From NCBI RefSeq assembly GCF_000308615.1, contig NZ_BAGB01000172.1:62001-126000 (forward strand): a stretch of DNA of 64,000 nucleotides. The letters run 5' to 3'. This stretch comes from Nocardia jiangxiensis NBRC 101359. Lineage in GTDB: Bacteria; Actinomycetota; Actinomycetes; Mycobacteriales; Mycobacteriaceae. Position numbers and translations under genes: made by a program. Below the pieces are notes generated by a model, which was given only the letters and a program-made list of their open reading frames with translations, made no database searches and had not been told where the DNA came from. Positions 35,293 to 44,373 of this stretch are shown here, piece by piece (the first letter of the stretch is position 1; each line of letters starts with the position of its first letter).

Positions 35293-36984
35293 ATGTCGCA
35301 AACCACGAATCCACTGCCCCGAGAGGTCGCCGACGCCCATGTCGACGAGCTCATCGTCCTCGATCCGGTGACCGGCACTTACCTTGGCGTACAGGAGAGT
35401 TCGAGCAGACTGCCCGATCTGTCGCCCGCGGGTCAGGAAAAGCTCGCCGACCTGGCGCGGCGGACGCTGGCCCGGCTCGACGAAGCCGAGCGAGCGCCCG
35501 GCGCCGACAGTGACATCGAACGCCGGTGCGGTCGTCTGCTGCGGGAGCGGCTGACCGCGGAGTTGGCCGTGTACGAGGCCGGAGAGGGCCTGCGGCAGGT
35601 GGGCAATATGGCCACGCCCGCACATTCGGTGCGCGAGGTGTTCACCGTGACGCCGACCGAGACCGACCAGGACTGGGTCGCCATCGCCGAACGGCTGCGT
35701 GCCGTACCCGACGCGTTCGCGGGCTATCGCGAATCCCTCGCACTCGGCTTGGAGCGCAACCTGTTCGCGGCACCGCGCCCGACCGCCACCTTCGTTCAGC
35801 AGCTCACCGAGTGGTCGGATCCGGACGGCACCGGCCGCGGCTGGTTCGAGGACTTCGCCTCGGCGGGCCCGGAATCGCTGCGCGCGGACCTGGACGCCGC
35901 GGCCCGCACCGCGACCGCCGCCGTCGTCGAGCTGCGCGACTGGATGCGCGATGTGTACGCACCGGCGATCGAGGGCGCGCCGAACACCGTGGGCCGCGAA
36001 CGCTATGCGCGCTGGGCGCGCTTCTTCAACGGCGCGGACCTCGACCTGGACGAGGCGTATGCGTACGGCTGGTCCGAATTCCATCGCCTGCTCGACGAGA
36101 TGAAGCGCGAGGCGGAGAAGATCCTGCCCGGCGCCGAAACCCCGTGGGTCGCACTGGCATACCTGGACGAACACGGTAAGCACATCGAGGGCGTGGACGA
36201 GGTCCGCACCTGGCTCCAAGGTTTGATGGATCAGGCCATCGACGAGCTCGACGGCACGCACTTCGACCTCGCCGAACGAGTGCGGAAGGTCGAGTCGTGC
36301 ATCGCGCCTCCCGGCGGAGCCGCGGCGCCCTACTACACCCAGCCCTCGGAGGACTTCTCCCGGCCGGGCCGCACCTGGCTGCCGACCATGGGGCAGACCC
36401 GTTTCCCGGTCTACGACCTCGTCTCGACCTGGTATCACGAGGGCGTCCCGGGACATCATCTGCAGCTCGGGCAGTGGGTGCACGTCGCCGAGAACCTGTC
36501 CCGCTACCAGGCCACCATCGGCGGCGTCAGCGCGAACCTCGAAGGCTGGGCGCTGTACGCCGAACGACTGATGGACGAACTCGGCTACCTCACCGACGCC
36601 GAACAGCGACTGGGCTATCTCGACGCCCAGATGATGCGCGCCGCCCGGGTCATCGTGGACATCGGCATGCACCTGGAACTGCCGATCCCCGCGGACTCCC
36701 CCTTCCACCCGGGCGAACGCTGGACCCCCGATCTGGCCCAGGAATTCTTCGGCGCACACAGCAGCCGCCCGGCCGACTTCGTGGAAAGCGAACTGACCCG
36801 CTACCTGACCATGCCGGGCCAGGCGATCGGCTACAAACTCGGCGAACGCGCCTGGCTCACCGGCCGGAACAACGCCCGCACCCGACACGGCGAGGACTTC
36901 GACCTCAAAGCCTGGCACATGGCCGCCCTCTCCCAGGGGTCCCTGGGCCTGGACGATCTGGTGGACGAGCTCTCCAAGCTCTGA
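35293..36984 (+). CDS. DUF885-family putative metallopeptidase
   Basis: The 563-residue protein belongs to the DUF885 family, related to M3/M32-like zinc peptidases. The metal-binding motif is H382-E383-G-V-P-G-H388-H389 (STWYHEGVPGHHLQ), with downstream glutamate in SANLEGWALYAERLMDELG. There is no signal peptide, so it acts in the cytoplasm. The substrate is unknown. It is followed by a long terminator hairpin. Confidence 0.87.
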   Translation: MSQTTNPLPREVADAHVDELIVLDPVTGTYLGVQESSSRLPDLSPAGQEKLADLARRTLARLDEAERAPGADSDIERRCGRLLRERLTAELAVYEAGEGLRQVGNMATPAHSVREVFTVTPTETDQDWVAIAERLRAVPDAFAGYRESLALGLERNLFAAPRPTATFVQQLTEWSDPDGTGRGWFEDFASAGPESLRADLDAAARTATAAVVELRDWMRDVYAPAIEGAPNTVGRERYARWARFFNGADLDLDEAYAYGWSEFHRLLDEMKREAEKILPGAETPWVALAYLDEHGKHIEGVDEVRTWLQGLMDQAIDELDGTHFDLAERVRKVESCIAPPGGAAAPYYTQPSEDFSRPGRTWLPTMGQTRFPVYDLVSTWYHEGVPGHHLQLGQWVHVAENLSRYQATIGGVSANLEGWALYAERLMDELGYLTDAEQRLGYLDAQMMRAARVIVDIGMHLELPIPADSPFHPGERWTPDLAQEFFGAHSSRPADFVESELTRYLTMPGQAIGYKLGERAWLTGRNNARTRHGEDFDLKAWHMAALSQGSLGLDDLVDELSKL

Positions 36985-36994
36985 GTCCGCAGTG

Positions 36995-37026
36995 CCTGCG
37001 CACCTCGATCACTCGAGGTGCGCAGG
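36995..37026. terminator. Bidirectional hairpin terminator
   Basis: CCTGCGCACCTCGA (36995-37008) and TCGAGGTGCGCAGG (37013-37026) form a perfect 14-bp stem with loop TCAC between the convergent DUF885 and MarR genes. Confidence 0.8.
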
Positions 37027-37066
37027 TCCGCCTCGTCCGGGCGGCGAGGCGAATCACCTTGCGCCG

Positions 37067-37519
37067 CTACGGTTCCGCGGTCAGTCGATCGTCCGTTGCC
37101 AGTTCGGTCAATTCGTCACGAAGCCGATCGGCACCCGGTGAGCCCAGCACCGCGACGACGCGGTCCTGGGCGGAGCGCCACAGCTCGAGTGCTCGCTCGA
37201 ACTGCCGCCGCCCCTCCTCGGTGAGCGTGACGTTGACGCTGCGCCGATCCGCGGCGTCCTTGTCCAACCGCACCAGACCGTCGCGCTGCAACGGGCGCAA
37301 CGAGTGCCCCAGACCCGAGCGGTCGAGTACGAGAGTCCGCGCCAGTTCGTTGATCGTGACCGGCTCGCCGTCGGCGAGTTCGGCGAGGATGGCGTACTGC
37401 GTCGAACGCAACCCCGCCGGGGCCAGCACCTCGTCGTAGAGCGAGGTCAACCGGCGCGATGCCTTGCGCAGCGCCGTGGCATAGCACTCGCGCGTCACCG
37501 AAGCTCGCGGATCCACCAT
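37067..37519 (-). CDS. MarR-family regulator
   Basis: The 150-residue winged-helix protein of the MarR family has LAPAGLRSTQYAILAELAD, the recognition region INELARTLVLDRSGLGHSLR and the wing DKDAADRRSVNVTLTEEG. A perfect GGAGGTGTGCAG precedes the ATG at 37519. It is divergent from an NmrA-type oxidoreductase gene, with three GGGCA/TGCCC-type inverted repeats between, so autorepression and control of that gene are likely. Confidence 0.88.
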   Translation of the reverse strand: MVDPRASVTRECYATALRKASRRLTSLYDEVLAPAGLRSTQYAILAELADGEPVTINELARTLVLDRSGLGHSLRPLQRDGLVRLDKDAADRRSVNVTLTEEGRRQFERALELWRSAQDRVVAVLGSPGADRLRDELTELATDDRLTAEP

Positions 37520-37597
37520 CTGCACACCTCCGGTCCGTCGCGGATCCGCTGCGGATCCGGTCCTCGCGTACCAGGTCAACGTCGCGTATCCCAGCCG

Positions 37598-37646
37598 CAT
37601 GCCCAAAGTACGGGCATGTGCCCCTGATAACAACGGGCATATGCCC
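37598..37646. promoter_or_regulatory. MarR operator cluster
   Basis: Three overlapping symmetric elements are present: CATGCCC (37598-37604) with GGGCATG (37612-37618); GGGCATGTGCCC (37612-37623); and the perfect GGGCATATGCCC (37635-37646). The last two have centres 23 bp apart, about two helical turns, suggesting adjacent dimers on one face. They lie between the MarR gene and its divergent neighbour. Confidence 0.65.
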
Positions 37647-37707
37647 CTATCTCCCGGCGTTACACGAGTCGGTTGCTCAGTCATCCACTCTCGGAAGGGA
37701 CTCCGTC

Positions 37708-38577
37708 ATGACCGGCCACATCCTCATCACCGGCGCCACCGGCAAGACCGGCGCGTACGCCGCGACCACACTCCTGGACCAGGGACAGCACGTTCGTGCC
37801 CTGGTACACCGCGCCGACACCCGGGCCGACCGGCTCGCCGACGCCGGCGCCGAGATCGTGGTCGCCGATCTGCTCGACATCGATGCCGTCAGCGCGGCCG
37901 CCGCAGGCATGGACGCGGCCTACCTCACCTACCCGATCGCGCCGGGCCTGCTCGAGGCCACCGCCACCCTGTTGCAGGCCGCCGAGGAGAACGACCTGCA
38001 CGCCATCGTCAACATGTCCCAGATCTCCGCCCGACGCGATGCCGTCAGCAATGCCGCCCGCCAGCACTGGCTCGCCGAACGCATCCTCGACCACTTCAGC
38101 GGTGCGGTGACGCACATCCGGCCCACCTTCTTCGCCGAATGGCTCACCACCTTCTACGACCCGAAGACCGCACAACTGCGCCTGCCGTTCGCCGACGCCC
38201 ACCACGCCCCCATCGCGGCCGAGGATCAGGGGCGCGTCATCGCGGCCATCCTCACCGACCCCGAACCCCACGCCGGGAAGACCTATCCCCTCTACGGCCC
38301 CGTCGAACTCGACCACCACCGGATCGCCGCCGCCATGAGCCGCACCGTGGGTCGCGAAATCACCTACGTGCCAATCGAACTCGACGAATTCCGAGCCGAA
38401 CTCGAACAGCGGGGCATGCATCCCCATCTGGTGCAGCACCTGGTGAACGTCGCGGTCGACTACCGCAACGGCATCTTCTCGGGCACCGACGACACCGTCC
38501 GCAAGATAACCGGCATCGATCCGCTCACCGTCGAAGCGTTCACCGAACGAAACAAGCAGCACTTCGAGCAGACGTGA
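37708..38577 (+). CDS. NmrA-type NAD(P)-binding oxidoreductase
   Basis: The 289-residue atypical SDR of the NmrA/HSCARG group has the Rossmann motif ITGATGKTGAYAA, VVADLLD and IRPTFFAEWL. These proteins either sense NADP or reduce quinones or azo compounds. Control by a divergent MarR regulator fits a quinone- or aromatic-stress response. GGAAGGGACTCCGTC precedes the ATG. Confidence 0.85.
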   Translation: MTGHILITGATGKTGAYAATTLLDQGQHVRALVHRADTRADRLADAGAEIVVADLLDIDAVSAAAAGMDAAYLTYPIAPGLLEATATLLQAAEENDLHAIVNMSQISARRDAVSNAARQHWLAERILDHFSGAVTHIRPTFFAEWLTTFYDPKTAQLRLPFADAHHAPIAAEDQGRVIAAILTDPEPHAGKTYPLYGPVELDHHRIAAAMSRTVGREITYVPIELDEFRAELEQRGMHPHLVQHLVNVAVDYRNGIFSGTDDTVRKITGIDPLTVEAFTERNKQHFEQT

Positions 38578-38602
38578 AGGCCGGTCAGCTCCCCGAAGTT
38601 CG

Positions 38603-38639
38603 GTTGCGGGACGAGCGAACCGCTCGCCCGTCCCGCAAC
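38603..38639. terminator. Bidirectional hairpin terminator
   Basis: GTTGCGGGACG (38603-38613) pairs with CGTCCCGCAAC (38629-38639) over 11 bp, with an inner AGCG/CGCT hairpin. It lies between the convergent NmrA-like and LuxC-like genes. Confidence 0.7.
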
Positions 38640-38644
38640 GTGAT

Positions 38645-40066
38645 CTACCGCTCCTCGACTCCGTCCTCGTGCGCCATCCAGTGCACGAACCGATGTAGCG
38701 GATACATCGCGTCGTGCGGGTTGCCGATGGTGCTGGGGCCCGCTTCGCCCAGGTGGACGATGCGTTGCGCACCGCCGCTGGCCAGCCGGTCGCGGTAGTC
38801 GGACATGCGGTCGAACGGGTAGAACCCGACCGTCTGCGTGGCCACGTCGACGTACCGCATCGCATCGTCGAGCGAGTCGACCCGAACCACGTTGGAGATC
38901 TTGTTGATCGGATGGAAGTCGACCGGTTCGTCCGAACGGATCACCAGACCGGTGCCGTCGGTCTTGCCGAACACCCGGAACTCGTCCAGCATGGTGAGCA
39001 TGTCGACCTGATCCCGCAGTTCGCCGTCCAGCGGACGGGCGTCGCCGGAGGCCGCGGCCTTGGCCACGATGCGCGCGTGCAGCCGCTGCCCGAACCGGTC
39101 CACCTCGTCCGCGCCCGCCTCGACGAATACGAAACGGCTTGCCACACAGGCCTCTTGGTTGAGCACCATGACGTCGGAGGCGGCGAGTTCGGCGGCGATG
39201 TCCAGCGACTCCTCGGACTCGAACGCCTCTCGCCCCACCATCGAGATCGAGGTCTTCGGGTCGAAGGACACCAGCTGGAAACCGGGGCCCAGGTACTTGA
39301 TCACGTTGTCGATGGCGTCGCCGCCGCCCCACGCCACGATCTTGTCGAAGTACTGCGGACGGTACAGCGCCCGCTCCACGGTATCGTCCCCGCCGCGCCA
39401 GTAGGCCGCCGACATCGATTGCACCACAGCGTGATCCGGATCGATATCGGCCATCGTGCGCAGGATCGCGACGGTGGTGAACGGGTCACTGGAGGACATC
39501 TTGAACAGGTTGACCGCCTTGACCAGCGCCCCCTGCGCGATCGACTTCACCGCGGTGCCGGGCGAATTGCCGGGCAGCACGTGCACCAGCCGCGGGGCGA
39601 AGGCCCGCACGAAACTCTTGCGGCCGGTGAAATCCCGCTTCGGAATCCACTCGTCCAGCGCCCGCGGATCGGGGAAGTTCTGCTCCACAACGGTTTCCAG
39701 CAGCCGCTTGTCCAGATAGTAGGCGGCGCCGGTGACCTGCGCCTGTAGCACCGAGCGCGGCAGTACATGGGTCGAGGTCATCCGGTCGATGCAGTCCTGC
39801 ACGAACGGATTGTTCGGGTCGCGCAGGCGATCACCGGTCGCGACCAGGAAATCGATGATCTCCGCCAGCGGCACGTTCAGCAGCGGCGGCACCTCGGTGC
39901 GCGGGTGCACAACCTTGTTCAGATCGATGGCCGGGGTGGCGAAGGTGACGCCCAGATCGCGCGAACGATGCCGCGCAGCACCGCCCTCGACCAGCTCGCC
40001 GCGCAGGAAGAACGGTGCGGAAACAACGGGCTCGGAAGCGGTTTCGCGAATATCGGCAGTGGTCAC
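38645..40066 (-). CDS. LuxC-like acyl-CoA/acyl-enzyme reductase
   Basis: The 473-residue member of the LuxC fatty-acid-reductase family belongs to the aldehyde dehydrogenase superfamily. The likely nucleophilic cysteine is C307 in VLNQEACVASRF, preceded by LPGNSPGTAVKSIAQGALVK in the cofactor domain. LuxC takes an acyl group from the LuxE synthetase and reduces it with NADPH to an aldehyde. Its GTG overlaps the LuxE-like stop (GTGA), so the two are translationally coupled. No luxAB genes are present. The acyl substrate is unknown. Confidence 0.85.
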   Translation of the reverse strand: MTTADIRETASEPVVSAPFFLRGELVEGGAARHRSRDLGVTFATPAIDLNKVVHPRTEVPPLLNVPLAEIIDFLVATGDRLRDPNNPFVQDCIDRMTSTHVLPRSVLQAQVTGAAYYLDKRLLETVVEQNFPDPRALDEWIPKRDFTGRKSFVRAFAPRLVHVLPGNSPGTAVKSIAQGALVKAVNLFKMSSSDPFTTVAILRTMADIDPDHAVVQSMSAAYWRGGDDTVERALYRPQYFDKIVAWGGGDAIDNVIKYLGPGFQLVSFDPKTSISMVGREAFESEESLDIAAELAASDVMVLNQEACVASRFVFVEAGADEVDRFGQRLHARIVAKAAASGDARPLDGELRDQVDMLTMLDEFRVFGKTDGTGLVIRSDEPVDFHPINKISNVVRVDSLDDAMRYVDVATQTVGFYPFDRMSDYRDRLASGGAQRIVHLGEAGPSTIGNPHDAMYPLHRFVHWMAHEDGVEER

Positions 40067-41412
40067 GACAGTCCTCGCACATAGGCATCGACGGTTCCGG
40101 CGCAACCGATCTTGTCGTCACCGGCGATGTCCGCGTAGCGGACGATATTGTTGCGCACCGACGGACCCTTTGCCCCACAGGCACATTGATCGAAATCCAG
40201 CGAGATCTTGTCCCCGGTGATGACTCCGCCCCAGCGTCCGTCCAGGGACAGATCGAAGAATCCGGCCCGGCCCTCGACCTCGCCGGAGGCGTGCGGCACC
40301 AGGGCATCACCGGACTCGTCCAGGATGATCGGCACCACCCACGGCGGCACGTGGTACCGATCGCCCTTCTGGCACTTGGGCATTCCGGAGTTGAGCTCCT
40401 GCATCGAGTAGTTCTGGAAGTCCCGGTTGTGCGGGATGTTGAACGTCTCGTGCACGAACTGCTGGTAGTCCGGCGGCAGCTGAGCACGTTTGAGACCGCC
40501 GCCGACGTAGATGCAGTTGTCCGGATGGAAATCCGCTGCCGCATAACCACGTTCGCGCACCAGCTTGGCGACCTGGTACAGCGCGTTCCACATCCCGCCG
40601 ATGTAGAGCTTGTCCGCGCGGTATTCGATGAACGCCTCGGCGGCCGCGACCAGCGCGTTGTCCAGCGACTCCTGACGCTCCTTCGAGGTGCGTTCGAACG
40701 CCACCAACTCGGCGGGCGTGGCGGTGCCGTCGGCCATCTTCTTGCGCAGCACCACCATCATGGTGAGCGCGCCGACGGTCAGCGGCGAGATCGGCAGCCG
40801 GAACCGCTTCTTGTCCGGATCACCGAACGCCGCTTCCTGGGCCTCGCCGCTGATCAGATTCTTCGGCACCGCGGCAGTCGGCGCGACGCCCATCATCCGG
40901 CGGTCCCGGCCCGGCTGCACGCCCGAACCCCAGGAGAAGACATTGACGGTGTCCTTGCGGGACCACGCCATATCGCGCTCGGAGGCCAGCAGCATCGCGG
41001 ATTTGCCGGTGGTGCCGCTGGAGCAGGAGACGTAGTGACCCGCGGCCTGCAAGCGCGCGATCCACTCATCGATGTCGCCGATATCGGAGGTCTCGATCGG
41101 CGCGATCGGATACGGGGAGATGGTGCCGAGCCATTTACCCAGCCGGTCCCACCGCTCATCGATCAGGAAGCTCTCCGGATAGCTCTTGTAGGCGGTGTGC
41201 GGAAACAATAGCGGCACAACATCTTCGAAGGCGTCGACCGCGGTGACACCGGCTTCGGCGGCCCGGTGGCCGAGGAGCCTGATCCGGTCCTTGCGGTCCT
41301 GGAACCGCTCGTCGATCGCCTCGATCTGCGTCTCGCGCAGATCGGCGTGCGAGTGGTCGAACCGGTCCTCGGCATCGACGAGTCGCGTCAGTTTTTCTAT
41401 AGCTGAGCCCAC
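40063..41412 (-). CDS. LuxE-like acyl-protein synthetase
   Basis: This ANL-type adenylating enzyme (449 residues from GTG 41412) has the phosphate-binding loop CSSGTTGKSAML, YSMQELNSGMPKCQKGDRYH and TGDKISLD near the C-terminus. LuxE family members activate a carboxylic acid with ATP and hold it as a thioester for LuxC. GGAAGGA nine bases before the GTG supports this start over the longer ATG at 41472. Coupling to the LuxC-like gene indicates an acid-to-aldehyde reduction unit. Confidence 0.83.
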   Translation of the reverse strand: MGSAIEKLTRLVDAEDRFDHSHADLRETQIEAIDERFQDRKDRIRLLGHRAAEAGVTAVDAFEDVVPLLFPHTAYKSYPESFLIDERWDRLGKWLGTISPYPIAPIETSDIGDIDEWIARLQAAGHYVSCSSGTTGKSAMLLASERDMAWSRKDTVNVFSWGSGVQPGRDRRMMGVAPTAAVPKNLISGEAQEAAFGDPDKKRFRLPISPLTVGALTMMVVLRKKMADGTATPAELVAFERTSKERQESLDNALVAAAEAFIEYRADKLYIGGMWNALYQVAKLVRERGYAAADFHPDNCIYVGGGLKRAQLPPDYQQFVHETFNIPHNRDFQNYSMQELNSGMPKCQKGDRYHVPPWVVPIILDESGDALVPHASGEVEGRAGFFDLSLDGRWGGVITGDKISLDFDQCACGAKGPSVRNNIVRYADIAGDDKIGCAGTVDAYVRGLS

Positions 41413-41563
41413 AGGGAGCGTCCTTCCTCTGTTGCCGTCGGTACGCGTCACACCAGGTTCAGTAAATGGCATCTCATGCGTATCATTATTCGCGCAAACT
41501 GGGTTTCGGCGCAAGAGGCAGCGCGAAAGGGCTGTGCCGGAACGGATCTCGTCGACGACGGTG

Positions 41564-42382
41564 TCAGGCAGGCAGATTCGCGAGGAGGCTCCGCGCTGCT
41601 CGCACACACGGCGCGAGTCGTTCCTCCGGTCCCATCCCGGCCGTCATCCGACTACGCAGGGGGACCTCGAGTCCGAACACCCGGTCTGCGGGCAACGCCG
41701 CCAAGACCTCCGACAGACCCAGCTCCCCTTCGCCGGGCACCATCCGCTCGCACATCGCCTCTTCGAAGTAGTCCTCGATCCGGGGCGTCCACAGCGCGTC
41801 GGACACCTGGACGTAGCCGATCAGGGCGGGGTCCAGGGCCGCGAGGTCCTTCGGGCCCGCCCCGGAGCGGACCAGATGCATGGTGTCCACGAGCAACCGG
41901 AACCGAGGGTCATCGACGTGCTCGATCGCGGCCAGCGCGATGGGCAGATCACACACGGCCAGGCACGGCGCGAATTCGAGTGTCGTTTCCAGATCTCGCC
42001 GGGCGGCCATCGCGTGCAGCGCGGCGAACTGGTCGAAGCTGCGCACCAGATCGTCGTCCATGCTCACGACATTGATGCGGGGCGCGCCCAGCTCGCAGAC
42101 GATGTCCAGATCCTTGTCGTACCGGACGGCATCCACCCCCGGCCGCACGACGAATCCCTCCGCCAGCGATATCGACACCCCTGCCGCGTCCATCGCATCG
42201 ATCATCCGCCGCCGCAGCGCACGATCCTCGCGCAGCGAATACTCCGGGTAGTAGCGCTGCCCGTACGGGAACGACGCCAGTCCGGCCGAGATGTGCCGAC
42301 ATCCGAGTCGTGCGGCCAGTTCCACGAATTCGACCGGCGGCAGGTTGAATACGCTCGCCTTCTCGATCCCCAGCTCGGCCAT
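41564..42382 (-). CDS. Sugar phosphate isomerase/epimerase-type TIM barrel protein
   Basis: The 272-residue TIM barrel belongs to the xylose-isomerase/AP-endonuclease-2 superfamily. The metal-binding positions are suggested by LEFAPCLAV, RLLVDTMHLVRSG, YVQVSDA and FGLEVPLRS. Such enzymes isomerise or dehydrate sugar-like or hydroxy-acid substrates. It lies 25 bases after the SDR gene and 151 bases before the LuxE-like gene on the same strand, so it probably belongs to the same pathway. No specific substrate can be named. Confidence 0.78.
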   Translation of the reverse strand: MAELGIEKASVFNLPPVEFVELAARLGCRHISAGLASFPYGQRYYPEYSLREDRALRRRMIDAMDAAGVSISLAEGFVVRPGVDAVRYDKDLDIVCELGAPRINVVSMDDDLVRSFDQFAALHAMAARRDLETTLEFAPCLAVCDLPIALAAIEHVDDPRFRLLVDTMHLVRSGAGPKDLAALDPALIGYVQVSDALWTPRIEDYFEEAMCERMVPGEGELGLSEVLAALPADRVFGLEVPLRSRMTAGMGPEERLAPCVRAARSLLANLPA

Positions 42383-42407
42383 CGGGCCTCCTCCAGCACG
42401 GGCGCGC

Positions 42408-43193
42408 TCACGCGCCCAGCAACTGCAACCCTCCGTTGACCGCCAGCAGCTGCCCGGTCATGAAACGCGCGCCGGAACCGGCCAGGAAGACCATCACCGG
42501 CCCGAGATCCGCACGCGGATCACCGAGTTCGCCGCGCAGCGGCATGGTCTGCCGCAGGCGGTCCCGGAACGCAGTCGCGGCGTCCGGGCCCAGGTGCTCC
42601 CACAGCCGTTCCGCACCCGGGGTCGCCATCGCGGGCGCAAGCGCGTTGACCGTCACACCGTGCGGACCCCAGGCGGTGGCCGCCGATCGGGTCCACGCCT
42701 GCACACCCGCCTTCGCCGCCGCGTAGTGCGGAGCCATCGGATTGCCCCGGATCGCCTCGCCCGAACCGAGATTCACGATCTGACCGCCGCCGCCCCGCAT
42801 ACGCGCGAATGCGGCTTGATTCGTCAGGACGGTCGTGCGCAGGTTCGCGTCCAGGACGAGCGTCAGCTCGTCCTCGGTGAGCGTTTCCGGTGTACTGGGC
42901 CGCCACACCCCCGCCGCATGCAGCAGCACGTCGAGCCCGCCGAGGATCTGCACGGCCGCATCGAAGGCGTCCTCGACCGAACCGCGATCCCGGGCGTCGC
43001 ACTGCACCCACGCGCACGAGCGCTCCAGCTCGTCGGACGGACGCGTGTGGTGGAACAAGCCGACGACCCGCGCTCCGGCTTCGGTGAAACACGCCACCGC
43101 CGCCGCACCGATCCCGGTCGCGGCTCCCGACACGATGATCCGCCGACCGGCCAGCGGCCCGTCCGGGCTCGCGGGCAACCCCTCGTCCACCAC
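42408..43193 (-). CDS. Short-chain dehydrogenase/reductase of the LuxCE-like operon
   Basis: The 261-residue SDR has IIVSGAATGIGAAAVA (nucleotide site), LLHAAGVW, the serine in NLGSGEA and the catalytic HYAAAKAGVQ. A GTG at 43193 behind GAAGGGAG is preferred. It is the first gene of the four-gene minus-strand unit. A keto or hydroxyl group on a carboxylic-acid substrate is a plausible target in that setting, but this is inferred. Confidence 0.83.
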   Translation of the reverse strand: MVDEGLPASPDGPLAGRRIIVSGAATGIGAAAVACFTEAGARVVGLFHHTRPSDELERSCAWVQCDARDRGSVEDAFDAAVQILGGLDVLLHAAGVWRPSTPETLTEDELTLVLDANLRTTVLTNQAAFARMRGGGGQIVNLGSGEAIRGNPMAPHYAAAKAGVQAWTRSAATAWGPHGVTVNALAPAMATPGAERLWEHLGPDAATAFRDRLRQTMPLRGELGDPRADLGPVMVFLAGSGARFMTGQLLAVNGGLQLLGA

Positions 43194-43256
43194 TGACCGG
43201 CTCCCTTCGACATCCTGCCGACATATTGCCGCGCGAAGTCTCACGGCCAATTCATT

Positions 43257-43271
43257 GCACTATATCAGTGC
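43257..43271. promoter_or_regulatory. Inverted repeat in the promoter of the SDR-LuxCE operon
   Basis: GCACT-ATATC-AGTGC lies 64 bases upstream of the SDR start in an AT-rich stretch. It may be an operator. The rest of 43194-43562 contains no recognised gene; a 64-codon minus-strand frame at 43314-43508 has no family resemblance or ribosome site. Confidence 0.35.
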
Positions 43272-43562
43272 GTCATCGAGGGTAGATCGATCAAAATCGA
43301 CACCAGAGCCATATTAGGTGCCCTTTATATCCTCCACTGTCGCGGAGTTGAACTCACGCCACTCGACACCGGTCGCAACGCCCCACACCCCTCCGGTTGC
43401 GGGCTCGCGGCCGTGACACACGAATAACAGTCGTCTGGAGGCCACCTGTGCCGCGGACGCGGCTGGGTCACCAGTGACGGCGGTCGCGAAACCTGCCCGG
43501 ACTGCCATGCGCAGGCTCTACCCGGAACTCGGAACTACCCCGAACAGCTCGCGCGCTGGTGA

Positions 43563-44054
43563 CTATCGCGGGTGTTCGATCTGCTCGCGCAGGATGTCGG
43601 CGTGGCCGCAGTGTCGCGCGAGGTCCTCGATCACGAACAGGTAGATGAACCGCAGGTTGACCTCGCCGAGGCCGGGGTGCGTCCGGATCTCGTCGAGCTC
43701 GAATTCGGCGGCGATCGCGCGCGAACGCTCGTTGACCCGCTCGAATTCCGCGATCACGTCGGCCACGGTCTCGTCCTCGCCGACGACGAAACTCGCATCC
43801 CCCGACGTCGTGCCGCCGTCGCAGTCCGGCTTGGGGATTCCGGCCAGAATGTGCTGAAACCAGATCCGCTGGGCGACCGCCGCATGTTTGACCAGTCCGA
43901 TCGGCGTGGTCACCGACGCGACCAGCCGACGACGGGCATCCGCCTCGGACAGCCCGCGCAGCGTGTTCGCCAATTCGGCCCGATTGCGATCGAGTACCCC
44001 CTCCAGCAATCGACGCTCACCACCGATGGTGACCACCGGTCTCGTCCAGGTCAT
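43563..44054 (-). CDS. DinB-family (DUF664) protein
   Basis: The 163-residue four-helix protein is related to the one at 21067 but clearly different in sequence. LLEGVLDRNRAELANTLRGL, TPIGLVKHAAVAQRIWFQH and EDLARHCGHADILREQI supply the family histidines. Members of this DUF664 branch resemble mycothiol-dependent transferases. The ATG at 44054 has no strong ribosome site. The function is unknown. Confidence 0.83.
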   Translation of the reverse strand: MTWTRPVVTIGGERRLLEGVLDRNRAELANTLRGLSEADARRRLVASVTTPIGLVKHAAVAQRIWFQHILAGIPKPDCDGGTTSGDASFVVGEDETVADVIAEFERVNERSRAIAAEFELDEIRTHPGLGEVNLRFIYLFVIEDLARHCGHADILREQIEHPR

Positions 44055-44373
44055 ATCCACTCGATTCTCTCGGCGTCGTGGATCGGCAGGGGCGGAGGCG
44101 AATTCACCGCGGCCGAACCGGACCGTCCTTCGTGTGCACATGATCGCAGATCCGATTCCGGGACAGGGCGCTGACCGGGGCGAATGCCACTCGGCGGGAA
44201 TGTGTCGGTGCTCGGGCCTATGCTCGGTCCCGCACACGGATATCGGCCCGCGCACGAGCATCGTGTTCGGTCGCCGAGATCGGGCTTGCGGCAACAGCTT
44301 TCGCCGAGCCATGGGTATGTCGTCGTGCCGCCGTGGACTTCGTTTCGGCGTCCGGATGTGATGAGGAGGATCG
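44055..44373. other. Intergenic region between DinB and lectin-type genes
   Basis: This divergent gap of 319 bases shows no convincing coding sequence on either strand. A strong AGGAGG (44364-44369) at its end serves the following gene. Promoters for both genes must lie here, but none can be named. Confidence 0.4.

Noticed and set aside
38645..41412. Bioluminescence operon
   Set aside because: LuxC- and LuxE-like proteins are present, but there are no luxA, luxB or luxD genes. The families also occur in non-luminous actinobacteria.
43314..43508. 64-codon minus-strand frame in the gap before the DinB gene
   Set aside because: No ribosome site, no family resemblance and no conserved-looking segment.
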